Below, piece after piece: positions 30,578-39,464 of a DNA stretch of 64,000 bases. Every line of letters starts with the position of its first letter. Positions within the stretch are counted from its first letter, which is position 1. A program made the translations under genes and the position numbers. Origin of the DNA: Hemicordylus capensis (taxonomy: Eukaryota > Chordata > Lepidosauria > Squamata > Cordylidae). The notes under the pieces are model-generated. The model was not told the DNA's origin. It searched no databases and worked only from the letters and a program-made list of their open reading frames with translations. The stretch lies in assembly GCF_027244095.1 (NCBI RefSeq), contig NC_069659.1, forward strand, positions 348,680,250 to 348,744,249, read 5' to 3'.

Positions 30578-31728
30578 CAAAACCGGGGGAGGCTGTGGGC
30601 CTGATTCTGGCCCTGTGGACCTGAACCCCAGATTTTTTTCTAAGTACCCATCAATGCCTCCATTACATAAGCACAGCCCTATTTTTCAAGTAGGAGATGT
30701 AACATCTTATTGAACATTCTTCAGCATTTTTTGCCAAGGTATCATTAAGGTCAGTTTATTGAAAAGTGCATTAGGCAGAAAAGAGCCTCCAGCCACGCGT
30801 AAATGGTAGGTATTGCAGCCAGCCATGATAGGCGAAGGTCTGCAGTACCCACAAGGGTCTTATTCCCTACTTCTTCCAGCTGTGGCTCATGGCAGGCTAT
30901 TCCTAAAAGACCCCCATCCATTACAAATATGGCAGCCCTGCATGGAGACACCCCCTTCAGAGAGGAGCAAGGGTCAAGAAACCAAAAGAGAGACCTTTCA
31001 CTGCAAAGGATCCAGGCCCACACTTACCACTTTGTCCTCCAGAGCCACGGCTTCAAGGACGTACTTCTGGATGAGCCGCTGGTCACAGATCAGCCCCATG
31101 GGACTCATCCTGGATGGTTTTATGTGAAGCAGGAATGTAGTGAAGAGAAGCAGCCCTGGGGGAGAAGGCAAAGGGACAGACCCCCCCAAGAGTTTGGCAC
31201 CCAACGCAACAGCTTCATCGTCCTGTTTGGGAGAGGCCCTCTTGTTCTCCATCTGTTTCATTTCTTTCCCTTTAAGGTCTGCTGGGCAGCCCCCAACATG
31301 CCCATTAACTGCTAGGTTGCAACATTTCCTGAGGCTCAGACCCTGAGAGGCAGGGGCGGAGCCAGGGAAATAAAGGGCGGGGCTTGGCAGAGCATGGGTG
31401 GAGCCTGGTGGGATGGAGTGGGGCCGCCTGGTGGTACCCAGTTGGGGCAAGCAGGGGATGAACCTGGGGGTGGGACAAAATGCGGCAAAACAACAATATA
31501 GCCTGCCCGCCCCGATTCTGGCCCTACACCCTGAAATTTTCTAGTGCATGTGCAGAGTGCCTTTCCCTCATCCACCCACGACCATCCCAGGGATTATAGA
31601 GGAGAGAACTTCCAGGAGACAGAGTCATAGGCTGACGTCTCACTTGAGAACCCAGGAGTCCTGCCCAAGAAGGAATGCTGGTGGGGTGGATCTCTATTAA
31701 CCCAGCAACACTCACGGTTCAACTCCAT
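20476..31728 (-). CDS. THPO: Thrombopoietin, short form without C-terminal glycan domain
   Basis: A secreted four-helix cytokine that in vertebrates acts through MPL to drive thrombocyte/megakaryocyte and stem-cell growth. Coding exons in order are 31728-31716, 31155-31028, 28567-28481, 23302-23138 and 20634-20476 (552 nt, 183 aa). All junctions are GT/AG with consistent phase. Residues 1-20 form a signal peptide (MELNRLLLFTTFLLHIKPSR). Four cysteines at 29, 50, 106 and 178 match human THPO spacing (22/56/66 there; 21/56/72 here). Exon 3 (SHCGELPLLQQPVHLPLVGF) resembles human [20 protein letters not shown], and exon 5 has LVRGKLRLL against human LLRGKVRFL. The protein ends five residues after Cys178, so the mammalian Ser/Thr/Pro-rich C-domain is absent, and there is no N-X-S/T sequon. 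EPO is the alternative; exon 3 and the place between POLR2H and CHRD favour THPO. Confidence 0.92.
20785..21100 (-). mobile_element. SINE A in THPO intron 4
   Basis: ctgggaagctgccttctacc ... tctggaggtgctgccaggga ... tctcccattcaaatgcaaac ... accacaagaccagct, reversed 5S-like head at the right. Confidence 0.8.
21425..21583 (+). mobile_element. SINE A 3' part
   Basis: ggaaggtttcaagttccctc ... tctgactcaatatacggcag. Confidence 0.75.
21585..21727 (+). mobile_element. L2-like LINE tail with (GATT)n
   Basis: aaatttgctttatgttggtg ... accacccagagatggaggt, then gattgattgattg repeats. Confidence 0.6.
22090..22290. mobile_element. Family F repeat, partial
   Basis: cccgattcagacattatgctg ... aggccctttagatgcatgg ... 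acatgtgaatgactgtacc. Confidence 0.55.
22296..22440 (+). mobile_element. CR1 fragment joined to a hAT end
   Basis: cctcagaggcacgaggcctc ... ttgcaggggagcaacagcag is CR1; ggttctttgaacccgtttgc ... ggctccgcccctg is the end of the CAGGGGTGTAGC family. Confidence 0.55.
22441..22920. other. THPO intron 4, unassigned
   Basis: A weak CR1-like stretch at about 22830-22885; otherwise nothing recognised. Confidence 0.35.
23138..23302 (-). CDS. THPO: THPO coding exon 4
   Basis: The acceptor is ctctctttcag. 55 codons covering helices B and C: starts NQAKGLEVLRDLAKLVDG, has the third cysteine in LQPGCAFALL and ends LRNFEWQ. The donor is gtgaga. Confidence 0.94.
23395..23690 (+). mobile_element. Two SINE S copies in tandem (first partial)
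   Basis: 23395-23512 is a 3' body (gctcgatgggccgatggtct). 23513-23690 has the tRNA-like head (gtcgtagctcaagggctgag, ggttcaatccctgg) and body. Confidence 0.75.
23692..24480 (-). mobile_element. CR1 LINE split by a SINE A
   Basis: Left part to gcccctcttaaagccatgca; right part ggccatcactacaaaagttc ... gattttatacactttgatca, joining to the usual CR1 order. Confidence 0.8.
23957..24262 (-). mobile_element. SINE A inserted in CR1
   Basis: gaacataggaagctgccata ... cagccaggatggaccctgct tagctaagg ... accacaagattagctctcc. Confidence 0.85.
24498..24682 (+). mobile_element. SINE S, full tRNA-like head
   Basis: gatggtggctgtagctcagt, gcatctgctttgcatacaaa, ggttcgaccctac (B-box), end agtctgactcagtataaag. 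Confidence 0.8.
24683..25080. other. Unassigned
   Basis: Contains acatgtttcactgatgtact and tttttcaggggcatatg, a pattern seen in DNA-element ends, but no family could be named. Confidence 0.3.
25080..26130 (+). repeat. Tandem array, unit about 145 bp
   Basis: The motif caaatttggtycaaatcagt recurs near 25117, 25262, 25378, 25527 and 25671 (spacings about 145, 116, 149, 144), each followed by cacctcaaa-like, tgtccgccatcttgaa and tgaggtgtcc segments. About 4.5 units, interrupted at 25771-26090. Confidence 0.85.
25771..26090. mobile_element. 320-bp inverted-repeat DNA element with TA target
   Basis: Ends CCGTATATACTCGAGTATAA / TTATACTCGGGTATATACGG (one mismatch over 25 bp). Flanked by TA at 25769-25770 and 26091-26092, inside a tandem-array unit. 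The TA duplication suggests a Tc1/mariner-type origin. Confidence 0.8.
26131..26375 (-). mobile_element. Repeat B with (GA)n
   Basis: gatgaatatttatataccac, a (GA)n run at 26192-26222, ggagggatgttgtgctgggg, tgtgcctctttgctcagtta. Confidence 0.75.
26391..26880 (-). mobile_element. CR1 LINE with ORF2 C-terminus
   Basis: An open frame at 26845-26597 reads the C-terminal end of CR1 ORF2: MIKVYKIMHG, KFFSLSHNTRTRGHPMKL, RRYFFTQHIINLWNSLPQDV and LDGFMEERSI. The 3' UTR continues left to aacagccctgctggatcagg. 5'-truncated. Confidence 0.9.
26935..27130 (+). mobile_element. L2-like LINE 3' tail
   Basis: gatgttgtgagccacctcga ... ggaagggtggggtataaatg. Confidence 0.6.
27400..27455. mobile_element. FB half-element
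   Basis: ggatgattgggaatgatggg agttgtagtccaacaacat, a single arm. Confidence 0.55.
27459..27646. mobile_element. 188-bp inverted-repeat element with TTAA target
   Basis: Ends GAGTGTGTTGGAATCC / GGATTCCAACACACTG (15/16 paired) directly flanked by TTAA at 27455-27458 and 27647-27650. TTAA duplication is the mark of piggyBac and Kolobok superfamilies. Confidence 0.8.
27712..27897 (-). mobile_element. SINE C 3' part
   Basis: taaaggtaaagtgtgccgtc ... gaatacaggaggggttgacc ... cgctgctgcccgatagagat. Confidence 0.8.
27903..28125 (+). mobile_element. Repeat B, diverged
   Basis: cagcacagcatccctccagt ... catgtttctttttagactgt ... gggacagggaaccatttta. Confidence 0.6.
28126..28480. other. THPO intron 3, unassigned
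   Basis: No repeat recognised up to the exon 3 donor. Confidence 0.4.
28481..28567 (-). CDS. THPO: THPO coding exon 3
   Basis: The acceptor is tttttctgcag. 29 codons: SHCGELPLLQQPVHLPLVGF then NPRDWMAKT. The donor is gtgagt. This is the A-B loop with the second cysteine and the most THPO-specific part. Confidence 0.93.
28575..29117. other. THPO intron 2, unassigned
   Basis: Contains a local repetition of the motif cgtgtctgt (about 28805-28865). No known family. Confidence 0.35.
29118..29690 (-). mobile_element. SINE C split by repeat B
   Basis: Right end of the SINE 29600-29690 (tctgggaagcagaccggcgg ggatttgaaccagc) and left end 29118-29312 (gtcgtcgagtcggtgtcgac ... cctatattgctgctgccc). Confidence 0.8.
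29313..29590 (-). mobile_element. Repeat B inserted in SINE C, with (ATCT)n
   Basis: (ATCT)n run 29313-29348, then gatttctatactgcccttcc, gggctcacaatctaaaaaga, gtgcctctttgccaagttag. Confidence 0.85.
29737..29882. mobile_element. hAT-like element, CAGGGGTGTAGC family (146 bp)
   Basis: Ends CAGGGGTGTAGCTAC / AGCTATGCCTCTG; 8-bp duplications acagggga (29729-29736) and gcagggga (29883-29890), 7/8 identical. Confidence 0.85.
29922..30116. mobile_element. hAT-like element, CAGAGGTGCTC family (195 bp)
   Basis: Ends CAGAGGTGCTCTTACC / AGCTGCACCTCTG; 8-bp duplications ccttcatc (29914-29921) and cctccatc (30117-30124), 7/8 identical. Confidence 0.85.
30290..30580 (+). mobile_element. Repeat B with (ATT)n tail
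   Basis: ctaactgggcaaagaggcac ... gaatgtgagccctttgggga ... ccgccctgagccatttctgg, then (ATT)n at 30535-30573. Confidence 0.85.
30581..31027. other. THPO intron 2 next to exon 2, unassigned
   Basis: No repeat recognised. Confidence 0.4.
31028..31155 (-). CDS. THPO: THPO coding exon 2
   Basis: The acceptor is tctcccccag. Encodes the signal-peptide core LLLFTTFLLHIKPSR and helix A (GLICDQRLIQKYVLEAVALE), ending DKV before gtaagt. Confidence 0.93.
31156..31715. other. THPO intron 1
   Basis: 560 bp. 31340-31520 resembles a hAT-type element of the caggggcggagcc class (gcaggggcggagccagggaa). Otherwise non-repetitive. Confidence 0.45.
31716..31728 (-). CDS. THPO: THPO coding exon 1 (13 nt)
   Basis: ATGGAGTTGAACC followed by the donor gtgag. 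It encodes MELN plus the first base of Arg5. A tiny first coding exon of four codons plus one base is typical of THPO and EPO genes. The start context GGCATGG is strong (G at -3, G at +4). It is too short to show as an open frame and was placed by the family exon structure. Confidence 0.88.
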
Positions 31729-31746
31729 GCCAAGCTGGCTGGCTTG

Positions 31747-31794
31747 TCACAGCATCTTCCTGTCCGGGGACAGTGGCTGCCCTCCAGTTCCCAT
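31747..31794 (-). promoter_or_regulatory. Short upstream ORF before the THPO start
   Basis: ATG at 31794 opens a 15-codon frame (MGTGGQPLSPDRKML) ending with TGA at 31747, 18 nt before the THPO ATG. Human THPO mRNA is known to be held down by uORFs, so a leader uORF this close fits the family. It depends on the transcript extending upstream of 31794, which the sequence alone does not show. Confidence 0.45.
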
Positions 31795-31799
31795 CTGGC

Positions 31800-32589
31800 T
31801 CGTTCCAAAGTTGAGGCAGGGGGCCTGCGGAGTGGAACGCCGGCCGAGGGGGCTCCTGTGCTCCAGAGAGGCTCTCTGCATCCTTCCCAGCCTGACGCAT
31901 GAGTGTCGCCTGGCTTCCTGTTGTGCTGCTGCTGCTGCTGCTGACCTTTGGGCCCTGCAGCATGGAGTACCAGCCTTCAGGAAGGCTCCCAGCGTCCAGA
32001 CGTTTCCTTCTTGGCTCCCAGCTGCTGGATGAGGCAAGCCCTGACGATTCCTGGCTAGCCGGCGGACTGCCAGCAAGCCACCAGACATTGTCACTCTCTG
32101 CCCGCAGGGCTGCCCTCTGCGCTGCGGATCAAGGGCTCCATCCTGCTGCACCTGTCCCCGTGGGTCAGGGAAGGATGGGGAATCCACCACTCTCTCTTAG
32201 GCTGGGCTTCCTTACAGCTGAGCCAAAGTCTCTCTTGTGCGTTCACTGGCCAGCCTAAATCAGGTCCCCTGCAGCTGGTGTTGAAGAGTCCAGCAGAAAG
32301 AGACAGGCATGTCCCTTGAAAAGGGCACAGGGCTCCACAACAACCTGGTGCAAAGTGGGGGAAAGTGTGAGATTTTCAAGGGGGTCTGCCCCCTCTGCAG
32401 TGCCTTAGACTTAGAGGTCATAGCTCTGTGGTGCATTTGGTCTGCGTGCGAAAGGTCCCATGTTCAAGCCCATCTTTTTAGAGAGCTTTTAAAAAACGAT
32501 CCTTGACTGTTTTAGTGGCCTTTTAACTTGTAAAACTGGTTTTGACTGGGCCCAAACTTCAGTCTCTGGGAGGTTTTCAGCAACATAAA
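31800..32589. other. THPO upstream region
   Basis: Non-repetitive to about 32270; probably holds the THPO promoter and leader, but no core element was identified. About 32400-32490 resembles a degraded tRNA-headed SINE. Confidence 0.35.
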
Positions 32590-33187
32590 ACAAATTAAAA
32601 TAAATTAAAACCTTAAAACAATTTGAAAATCACAAGTCTAGTTAAAAAGCTTGGGTGAATAAATATGTCTCTGGCAACTTTTTAAAAGTTGTCAGAGATG
32701 GGGAGGTTCATTTAAGCAGGGAGCACATTCCAGAGTCTCAAGGTGGCAACGGAGAAGGCCTGTCCCCGAGTAGCCACCAGACGAGCCAGTGGCAACTGCA
32801 GACGGACCTCTCCTGATGATCTCAATGGGCGGTGTGGTTCACAGCGAAGAAGGCATTCTCTTAAATACCCAGGGCCTAAGCTGCTTAGGGCTTTATAGGC
32901 TATAACCAGGACCTTGTATTTTGCCCAGAAACTTATTGGGAGCCAGTATAGTTCATTTAATATAGGAGTCACACGGTCTCTCCGAGATGACCCAGAGACC
33001 AACCTGGCTGCCGCATTCTGGACCAAGTGTGGTTTCCGGACTACGTACAAAGGCAGCCCCACATAGAGTGTGTTGCCGTAGTCAAGTCTGGAGGTTACCT
33101 TACCAGCATATGTACTACTGTTCTGAGGTCATTTATTTCAAGAAACTGATGCAACTGGTGTATCAGCTGAAGATGACAGAAAGAGCT
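32590..33187 (-). mobile_element. L2-like LINE, 3' part with ORF2 end
   Basis: An open frame at 33062-32712 reads HLVQNAAARLVSGSSRRD, VTPILNELYWLPISFWAKYK, LSSLGPGYLRECL and AFSVATLRLWNVLP. Same family as 10600-11345. 5'-truncated. Confidence 0.8.
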
Positions 33188-33580
33188 GAGTGCATTCCTT
33201 CTCTCTTGCTGTTGCTCCCCTGCAACTGGGATCGAGAGGCATCTTGCCTCTGAGGCTAGAGGTGGCCAGTAGCCACTGGACTAGTAGCCATTGATAGTCC
33301 TGCCCTCCATGAATTTGTCTAAGCCCCTTTTAAAGTGATCCAAACTAGCAGCCATCACCACATCCTGTGGCAGAGAATTCCATAGGCCCTATGCATTGTG
33401 TGGGAAAGTGCTTCTTTTTGTCGGCCCTGAATTTTCTGGCAATCAGTTTCATGGGACAACCCCTGGTTCTAGTGTTAGGAGAGAGAGAGAGAGAGAGAGA
33501 TTCTCTCTATCCACTCTATCCAAACCATGCCTACTTTTATAGACCTCTACCATGTTCCCCCTTAGTGATCTTACTTGCCT
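33188..33580 (-). mobile_element. CR1 LINE 3' part
   Basis: tgctgttgctcccctgcaac ... catcctgtggcagagaattc ... cccctggttctagtgttagg. Confidence 0.8.
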
Positions 33581-33811
33581 TATATCAAGCTGAGCCACTG
33601 TGCTATCTAGTCCAGTGCTGTCCACTCCAAGGGCGGCAACAGTGGTCCTGTCCCGAAATCAGCAGCCCACAAGGTGGGACTGGTTGCAGTACCCTGGAGA
33701 GCTCCCAACAAGCCACTTGCTCTCCAAAGGGCCAGAGCTGGCATTCCCAGGAGGTCTTCAGGACCTCCATGCTCCCACTGCCCCTCCCAAGTTCTGTCTC
33801 GTGCCTAGAGA

Positions 33812-34330
33812 GAACATAAGAACAGCCCTGCTGGATCAGGCTCAAGGCCCATCTAGTCCAGCATCCTGTTTCGCACAGTGGCCCACCAGATGCCGCTGGA
33901 AGACACAGGCAGGAGTTGAGGGCATGCCCTCCCTCTTGCCATTACTCCCCTGCAACTGGCACTCAGAGGCACACCCTTGAGGCTGGAGGTGGCCCACAGC
34001 CTTCTGACTAGTAGCCATTGATAGACCTCTCCTCCATGAAGTCATCCAAACCCCTCTTAAAGCCATCCAGGTTGTTGGCTGTCACCACATCCTGTGGCAG
34101 AGAGTTCCACAAGTGGAACACGTGTTGTGTGAAAAAGTACTTCCATTTGTTGGTCCTAGACCTCCTGGCAATCAATTTCATGGAGTGACCCCTGGTTCTA
34201 GTGTTGTGTGAGAGGGAAAAGAATCTCTCTCTCTCTCCACTTTCTCCACGCCATGCATGATTTTATAGACCTCTATCATGTCTCCCCGCAGTCGTCTTTT
34301 TTCTAAACTAAAAAGCCCCAGGTGTTTTTA
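33812..34330 (-). mobile_element. CR1 LINE 3' part
   Basis: cataagaacagccctgctgg ... gagagttccacaagtggaac ... cgtcttttttctaaactaaa. Confidence 0.85.
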
Positions 34331-34429
34331 GAGCAGAGAGATTGAAAGAGGCCACCCTCTGGTCTGGAGTTTAGCGCTCCTCCCTCCCTCCATTAGGTGC
34401 CTCCTAACCTATTGCCTCCCCCCTTTGGT

Positions 34430-34492
34430 GGCTGAGGATGATGGGAGTTGTAATCCAGCAACATCTGGGGACCCAAGGCTGGGAACCCCTGG
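34430..34492. mobile_element. FB half-element
   Basis: gtggctgaggatgatgggag ... caaggctgggaacccctgg. Confidence 0.6.
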
Positions 34493-34496
34493 CGTA

Positions 34497-34715
34497 GACA
34501 ATCCCCCAATGATGCTGTGGCTACTTCCCAGGAGGACTGAGCTGAAGGGGCAGCCTGCAGTTTCGGTGAGGGAGGGGCTGCCCCCTGCTTAGTGGCCAGA
34601 TGGCCATCTACTCCCGGGCCCCGAAGAGGGTGGTAATGGCTCCAATTTGCACTTGCTTTGCAGGCAGCTGAATGATCTCACCAGGTGCAAAGTGGGTGAG
34701 ACAAACCCTATCGCC
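34497..34715 (+). repeat. Low-copy repeat, partner at 43855
   Basis: Shares long stretches in order with 43855-44080: ctcccaggaggac-like start, gctgccccctgcttag, ggccagatggcca, ggtggtaatggctcc, tttgcacttgctt and tgatctcaccaggtgcaaag. Same strand. Identity unknown. Confidence 0.7.
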
Positions 34716-35240
34716 TGTTGCCAGTGCTGCTGAGCAGGCCTGGAGGGGCAGGTGGTATTTGCCCTGGGGGAGGCTTCTTCATGGCACACAGCCTCAGGCT
34801 CCACCTGTGCTGACAACGAGGCCTCCAAGCTGGCCAGCTCAGGCCTCCCGGGTCAGTGCTTGGGGTTAGGCCCGACTCCTCCAGCCCAGCTCCTCCCTCT
34901 TCTTCCCGGTCCGGCTGTATGCTACTAGGCTGGGGTCAGGACCACAGCTCTCTGGCACAGGGCTTTCCCACGAGCAGAGAAGCCAGAGATCAGACCTGCA
35001 ACTTCCGCCCAGCATGGTAGGAGCAGCAGCAAACCCCAAGAATCCTAGGGACCTGCCCACATCCTCAGATGGCCGTCACTGTCCCTGCTCTGGGTCCCAT
35101 CATCACCAGAGCCGTTTCAGGCAGGCACAAGGAACAGAGCCTTGGAAGGTTGGAGGAGGCACCAAAACAGGAAGGGAGAGATCTGCCAGGTCCCATCTCG
35201 CCCTGGATTTAGGAGGCCTCTGGAAACCTATTTCAGGGAT
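34716..35240. other. Unassigned
   Basis: GC-rich and non-repetitive; nothing recognised. Confidence 0.35.
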
Positions 35241-35242
35241 GA

Positions 35243-35352
35243 CGGACCTGAAACTCTCCAGCTGTTGTTCCACTACAATTCCCATCACCCCAGCCACACT
35301 GCAGCTGGGGATTATGGGTGTTGCAGTCCAACAGCAGCGGGAGAGTCTCAGA
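35243..35352. mobile_element. FB fold-back element
   Basis: ctccagctgttgttccactac aattcccatcacc, paired with gggtgttgcagtccaacagc. Confidence 0.6.
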
Positions 35353-35664
35353 TGACCCGGACCCATCTATTTAGGCAGGCTTTGAACATTGCCCTTTGGG
35401 ATGTTAATTCATTTTGTTGGGGTTGCCTCTCTGATGCTACCATTGTTTCTTTTATGTGTTATTTATTTGTACTGGTGGTTGAGCGTGTTGAATATACCCA
35501 TAAAAGACGTTGAATATTAATGATGCTCAAAGGAATTTATATTAAAAAAAAACCTCAGCAAACAGTAAAAAGAAATAAAACATAAAAGAAACAATAATGC
35601 AACTGTAGCAGCAAATGCAGCAAAGGGAATGCAGAAATGTGGGGTAAACATGGATGTTCAGGAG

Positions 35665-35842
35665 TTCGCTAACTTGAGTTCCCAGATGCTGTTGGACTAC
35701 AGTTCCCATCATCCCTGGCCAAAATGGTCATTGTGTTCTGTTATTCTGAACATGGTCATTTCATTTCATGGTCATTGAGGCTGGGGATGATGGGACATGT
35801 AGTCCAGCAATCTCTGGGAACCCAAGTTTGGGAATCCATGGC
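35665..35842. mobile_element. FB fold-back element with enlarged loop
   Basis: gttggactacagttcccatc and gatgatgggacatgtagtcc arms, with about 60 bp of extra loop. Confidence 0.6.
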
Positions 35843-36215
35843 TTAAAGAAATGGTAGGCCAGGGGTACTATCTGCCCCATAGCACCATGGCGGTGGGGGG
35901 GGGGGGCGTTAAGAGACAGAGAACCTGCCCTGAATGAGCTCCACTAAGCTTGCAGCTGACTCAAGACTGAACCAGGGCCTTCAAAGCCTACACGCCATTC
36001 CAGAGCTCATGGAACTGTCCTCCCACTGCCTGCGGAGAGCCACCTCCGAGATCCCACCTGTGCCTGGGTTTGAATGACTAGCATTCCCTCCCTCTCGCCT
36101 CTTGGCCCTTCTGCATCCCACAGCCAGAAGTGCAACTGTGCTTTCCTAGCAGAGGCCAGGCCTTTCCGGAAGCTGGATGTTTGACTAGACAAGCAAACAA
36201 AGCCTGCTGACCCAG

Positions 36216-36251
<36 letters not shown>

Positions 36252-37010
36252 TCCTTCTCTTTCTCAGTAGATCTGGGCAGGCTGCCTTCCACACTTATCT
36301 CCGGCCCACTCCAGGTCCTGTAGATCACCCACCTTGAGAGTCAGAGTCGACTCGGCTGCCCCAGAATCTCACATGGATGGCAAGAGGACTGGGAGAAGAG
36401 CAGAGGGCAATCCTAGCCTCTGCGGGCTGCCCTAGATCAAGAGTGGGCGTGCAAAGATAACAGGGGTCAACCACCTCGTTGCTTCAGCACACACGGACCG
36501 TGCTGCAGGGAGGCCTCTGCCCAGTTACGGACGTGACAGGCTACACATGTCACGGGCACCAGGATGGCATCACACCACTAGGAGCTTCTCAGCTGCTCCA
36601 GTTTGCAGTCACCATATTAGGCGGATACAGGTCCAAAGAAGGGGCTCTTGCAGATGCTGCTATAATTTAACATGGGCTCAGATTACCATGGAAAAGCATG
36701 GGGAATCCACAGGGGAAGGAAAGAGGTCCCATCATATTTTTAGCACCATCTGCTGGCCATTTGCGGCACTCAGCGAAACAACCCTGAAAGGGGAGGGGCC
36801 AAGATGGCACTCAGGTGGGCGATATTTCTCTAATGCTCCTGCTCTCTGTTAAATCTTATCAGTCTAGTGTGTCATTGTTGTTCAAGTTTTTAGGGTTAGC
36901 TGTTTTGTGAGTTGCTGGGATCAGATGCAGCTTTCATATTTTGGGGGGATTAGAACCTTGACTATATTGAAACATCGGAGGACTGAGTTAATGGAGGCTG
37001 CTTGCAAGAT
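35843..37010. other. Unassigned, with (CT)n microsatellite
   Basis: A (CT)n run at about 36220-36249. No other feature recognised. Confidence 0.4.
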
Positions 37011-37303
37011 GGTCTTGTGGTAGCAAGTATGACTTGTCCCCTTAGCTAAGCAGGGTCCACCCTGGTTGCATATGAATGGGAGACTAGAAGTGTGAGCGCT
37101 GTAAGATATTCCCCTGAGGGGGTGGAGCCACTCTGAGAAGAGCAGAAGGTTCCAGGTCACCTCCCTGGCATGTCCAAGATAGGGCTGAGAGAGATTCCTG
37201 CCTGCAACCTTGGAGAAGCCGCTGCCAATCTGTGTAGAAAATACTGAGCTAGATGGACCAATGGTCGGACTCAGTATATGGCAGCTTCCTATGTTCCTAT
37301 GAC
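37011..37303 (+). mobile_element. SINE A
   Basis: atggtcttgtggtagcaagt, ttagctaagcagggtccacc, gtgagcgctgtaagatattc, end ggcagcttcctatgttccta. Confidence 0.85.
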
Positions 37304-38078
37304 AAATAAGAAAAGATTAAGAAACGGCCTGGGTGATACATTTCCATAAGGCAAGTCGTTAAGAGTGGATGACTTTACGACCATGAAGCAACGGACATTT
37401 TTCAAGTTAGAATAAAAGGAGGATGAAAAAATGTGGTTGTTTTGCTGATTGCTGCAGATTGCCAGCAGATGGCACGAAGGAAAGAATAAATTCCAACCTC
37501 AGCTCAAGTTGTCATGAAAAATGTGGGGTGACGGTGTGTCAGACTCTGCACAGACGGGAGCTCAAGTGTGCATCGATCCGGCATAGTGAGGAAGACAAGT
37601 CGGTGCAGTCCCAAACATCTCATGACCCCTATGCGTATTGTGTACTGTACACGCTGACCCTCGAATGTTCTCACAGGCCTCAGGCCAAGGCCCTGAGCTC
37701 AGGCTTGGGAGGCAGTGGAAACGCCCATCAACCCTTAGTGTGGCTCTCTGGTTACCTGCGTATTAGGCCTGTGTGAAGCTTTGGCCAAAGCCACATTCTC
37801 CCCATAGCTCCCCAGTCATTGCACAGAGTTGACCTTTCCCACGGTGTCCTGCACTTTGCCCAGCACTGGTGAGGCTCCTATAAGGGCTCTGTGGGAAAGC
37901 TCTGGGAAGGACTACACACCCCAGCGCTCTGTGCACCCCTTCCAGGATACTGCTGGGCAGGGGCATTATTAGGGGGTAGCCCATGGGACACGGGCCCCCA
38001 ATGAATGGCTCAGAGCCCCGAATCCCATCAGCCACTTCCCACCTCCATGGCCTCCTCCAGAACGGACGTGCAGCATAG
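37304..38078. other. Unassigned
   Basis: No repeat recognised apart from a possible hAT fragment near 37960. Confidence 0.35.
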
Positions 38079-38200
38079 GAGCCTAGGAAGCTGCCATATA
38101 CTGAGTCAGACCCTTGGTCCATCTAGCTCAGTATTGTCTTCACAGACTGGCAGCGGCTTCTCCAAGGCTGCAGGCAGGAATCTCTCTCAGAGGCACCTGC
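38079..38200 (-). mobile_element. SINE A, 3' part
   Basis: ggagcctaggaagctgccat ... ggctgcaggcaggaatctct. Confidence 0.75.
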
Positions 38201-38689
38201 ACAGATCAGGGGGGAGAGAGCTCCCAGCCTCACCTAGCTCTCGGCTGCTTCCACCTTCATAAGTATGAGAGACTCACTGCAATTATTCTTGGGAGCTATG
38301 ACTGAGTTCAATTCTCAAAAGCGGGGCTATGGGCCTGAAGCCCAGATCTTTAAGTACCTAGCGCCCCAGCACTGAGGCTTGAGAAAGCTCCATTTCTCTT
38401 AAAGCCTACCCGTCCCCTGGCACTGGGCAAAGCGTATCACTGCATGGAGGTCAGCACAGTGGGCAAGGGCGCTCATATGGGAGGCTCTTTGCCAAAGCAT
38501 CCCCCCCCCTTCTCAACTTGAAAAACAGGGGATCTCACAGGTTGGCGAAATAATAAATGTTTCTCTGAAGAGTAATGCCCCCCAGTCACCACCAGAGGGT
38601 AGCAGCCAGCAGCCTCTGAAACCATGTGGAGGATCTACCGGCAAAAATCGGGCCATGCTTTTATTTGGACCAGCTAGGGGGACACAATA

Positions 38690-38830
38690 TTTTATCTTCT
38701 CTATTAGCCATTTTGCTGTCTTTTAGTGTGTGTACTGTGTTTTTATTGCTGTTATTATCCTTTTATTGTTTCATGGTTTCATTGTAACCCACCCCAAGCA
38801 GCAGCATGCTGGCGGGGGTAGAAGACAGAG

Positions 38831-38866
<36 letters not shown>
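38690..38866 (+). mobile_element. L2-like LINE tail followed by (GT)n
   Basis: tttattgtttcatggtttca, aacccaccccaagcagcagc, then a (GT)n run at 38833-38864. Confidence 0.6.
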
Positions 38867-38867
<1 letters not shown>

Positions 38868-39464
38868 CATGTGCTTGTGTGCGTGCAAACTTTTGATTTC
38901 TCCAGAATTCTTCCGCAGAATGTGTAGGGGAAGAAAGGGCAACACAGTCTGTTATTCTGAACTGGAACAGAGATGGGGGAAGCATTTCACTTGATATTCA
39001 GCTGTTAGGGCCAGTTAATTTTTAATTTGGGGAGGCTTGATATCTGAGAATGCCCCCCCCTCCGCATGCATGCCCCCAGCTCACCACACAAGGCCCATTT
39101 AAAATAGGGAAAAGGATACATCTCGCACAACCCAATCCTTGCAACTCGGAACCAATTCCTACTGAGTCCAGTGTGGTTCATTCCCAAGTTATGTGCACAG
39201 AACGGCAGCCATAAAGATCAATCTCTAGTAACTTCTACAATCCTTTTGGGACTTAAGCCAGTTCACAATCCACCCTAGGTATTGTATATAAGCCAGTTCA
39301 CAAAACACCCTAGGTATTTCTTTCCTTCCTTCCTCCGATCTTATCACCGCCCCTTCCATGCTGCTGATTTCATGAAGAAACTCCAGTAGCCCTATTCACA
39401 TATTAAGGCTCTACACATGATCCATGTGTAGAGCCAAGAGGGAGTTTGTGGGGAGAGCGGGGCT
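38867..39464. other. Unassigned
   Basis: A short perfect inverted repeat ggctctacacatg/catgtgtagagcc at 39408-39434. Nothing else recognised. Confidence 0.35.

Noticed and set aside
20476-31728. Calling the minus-strand cytokine EPO
   Set aside because: Exon 3 matches THPO rather than EPO, the cysteine spacing fits THPO, and the gene lies between POLR2H and CHRD as THPO does.
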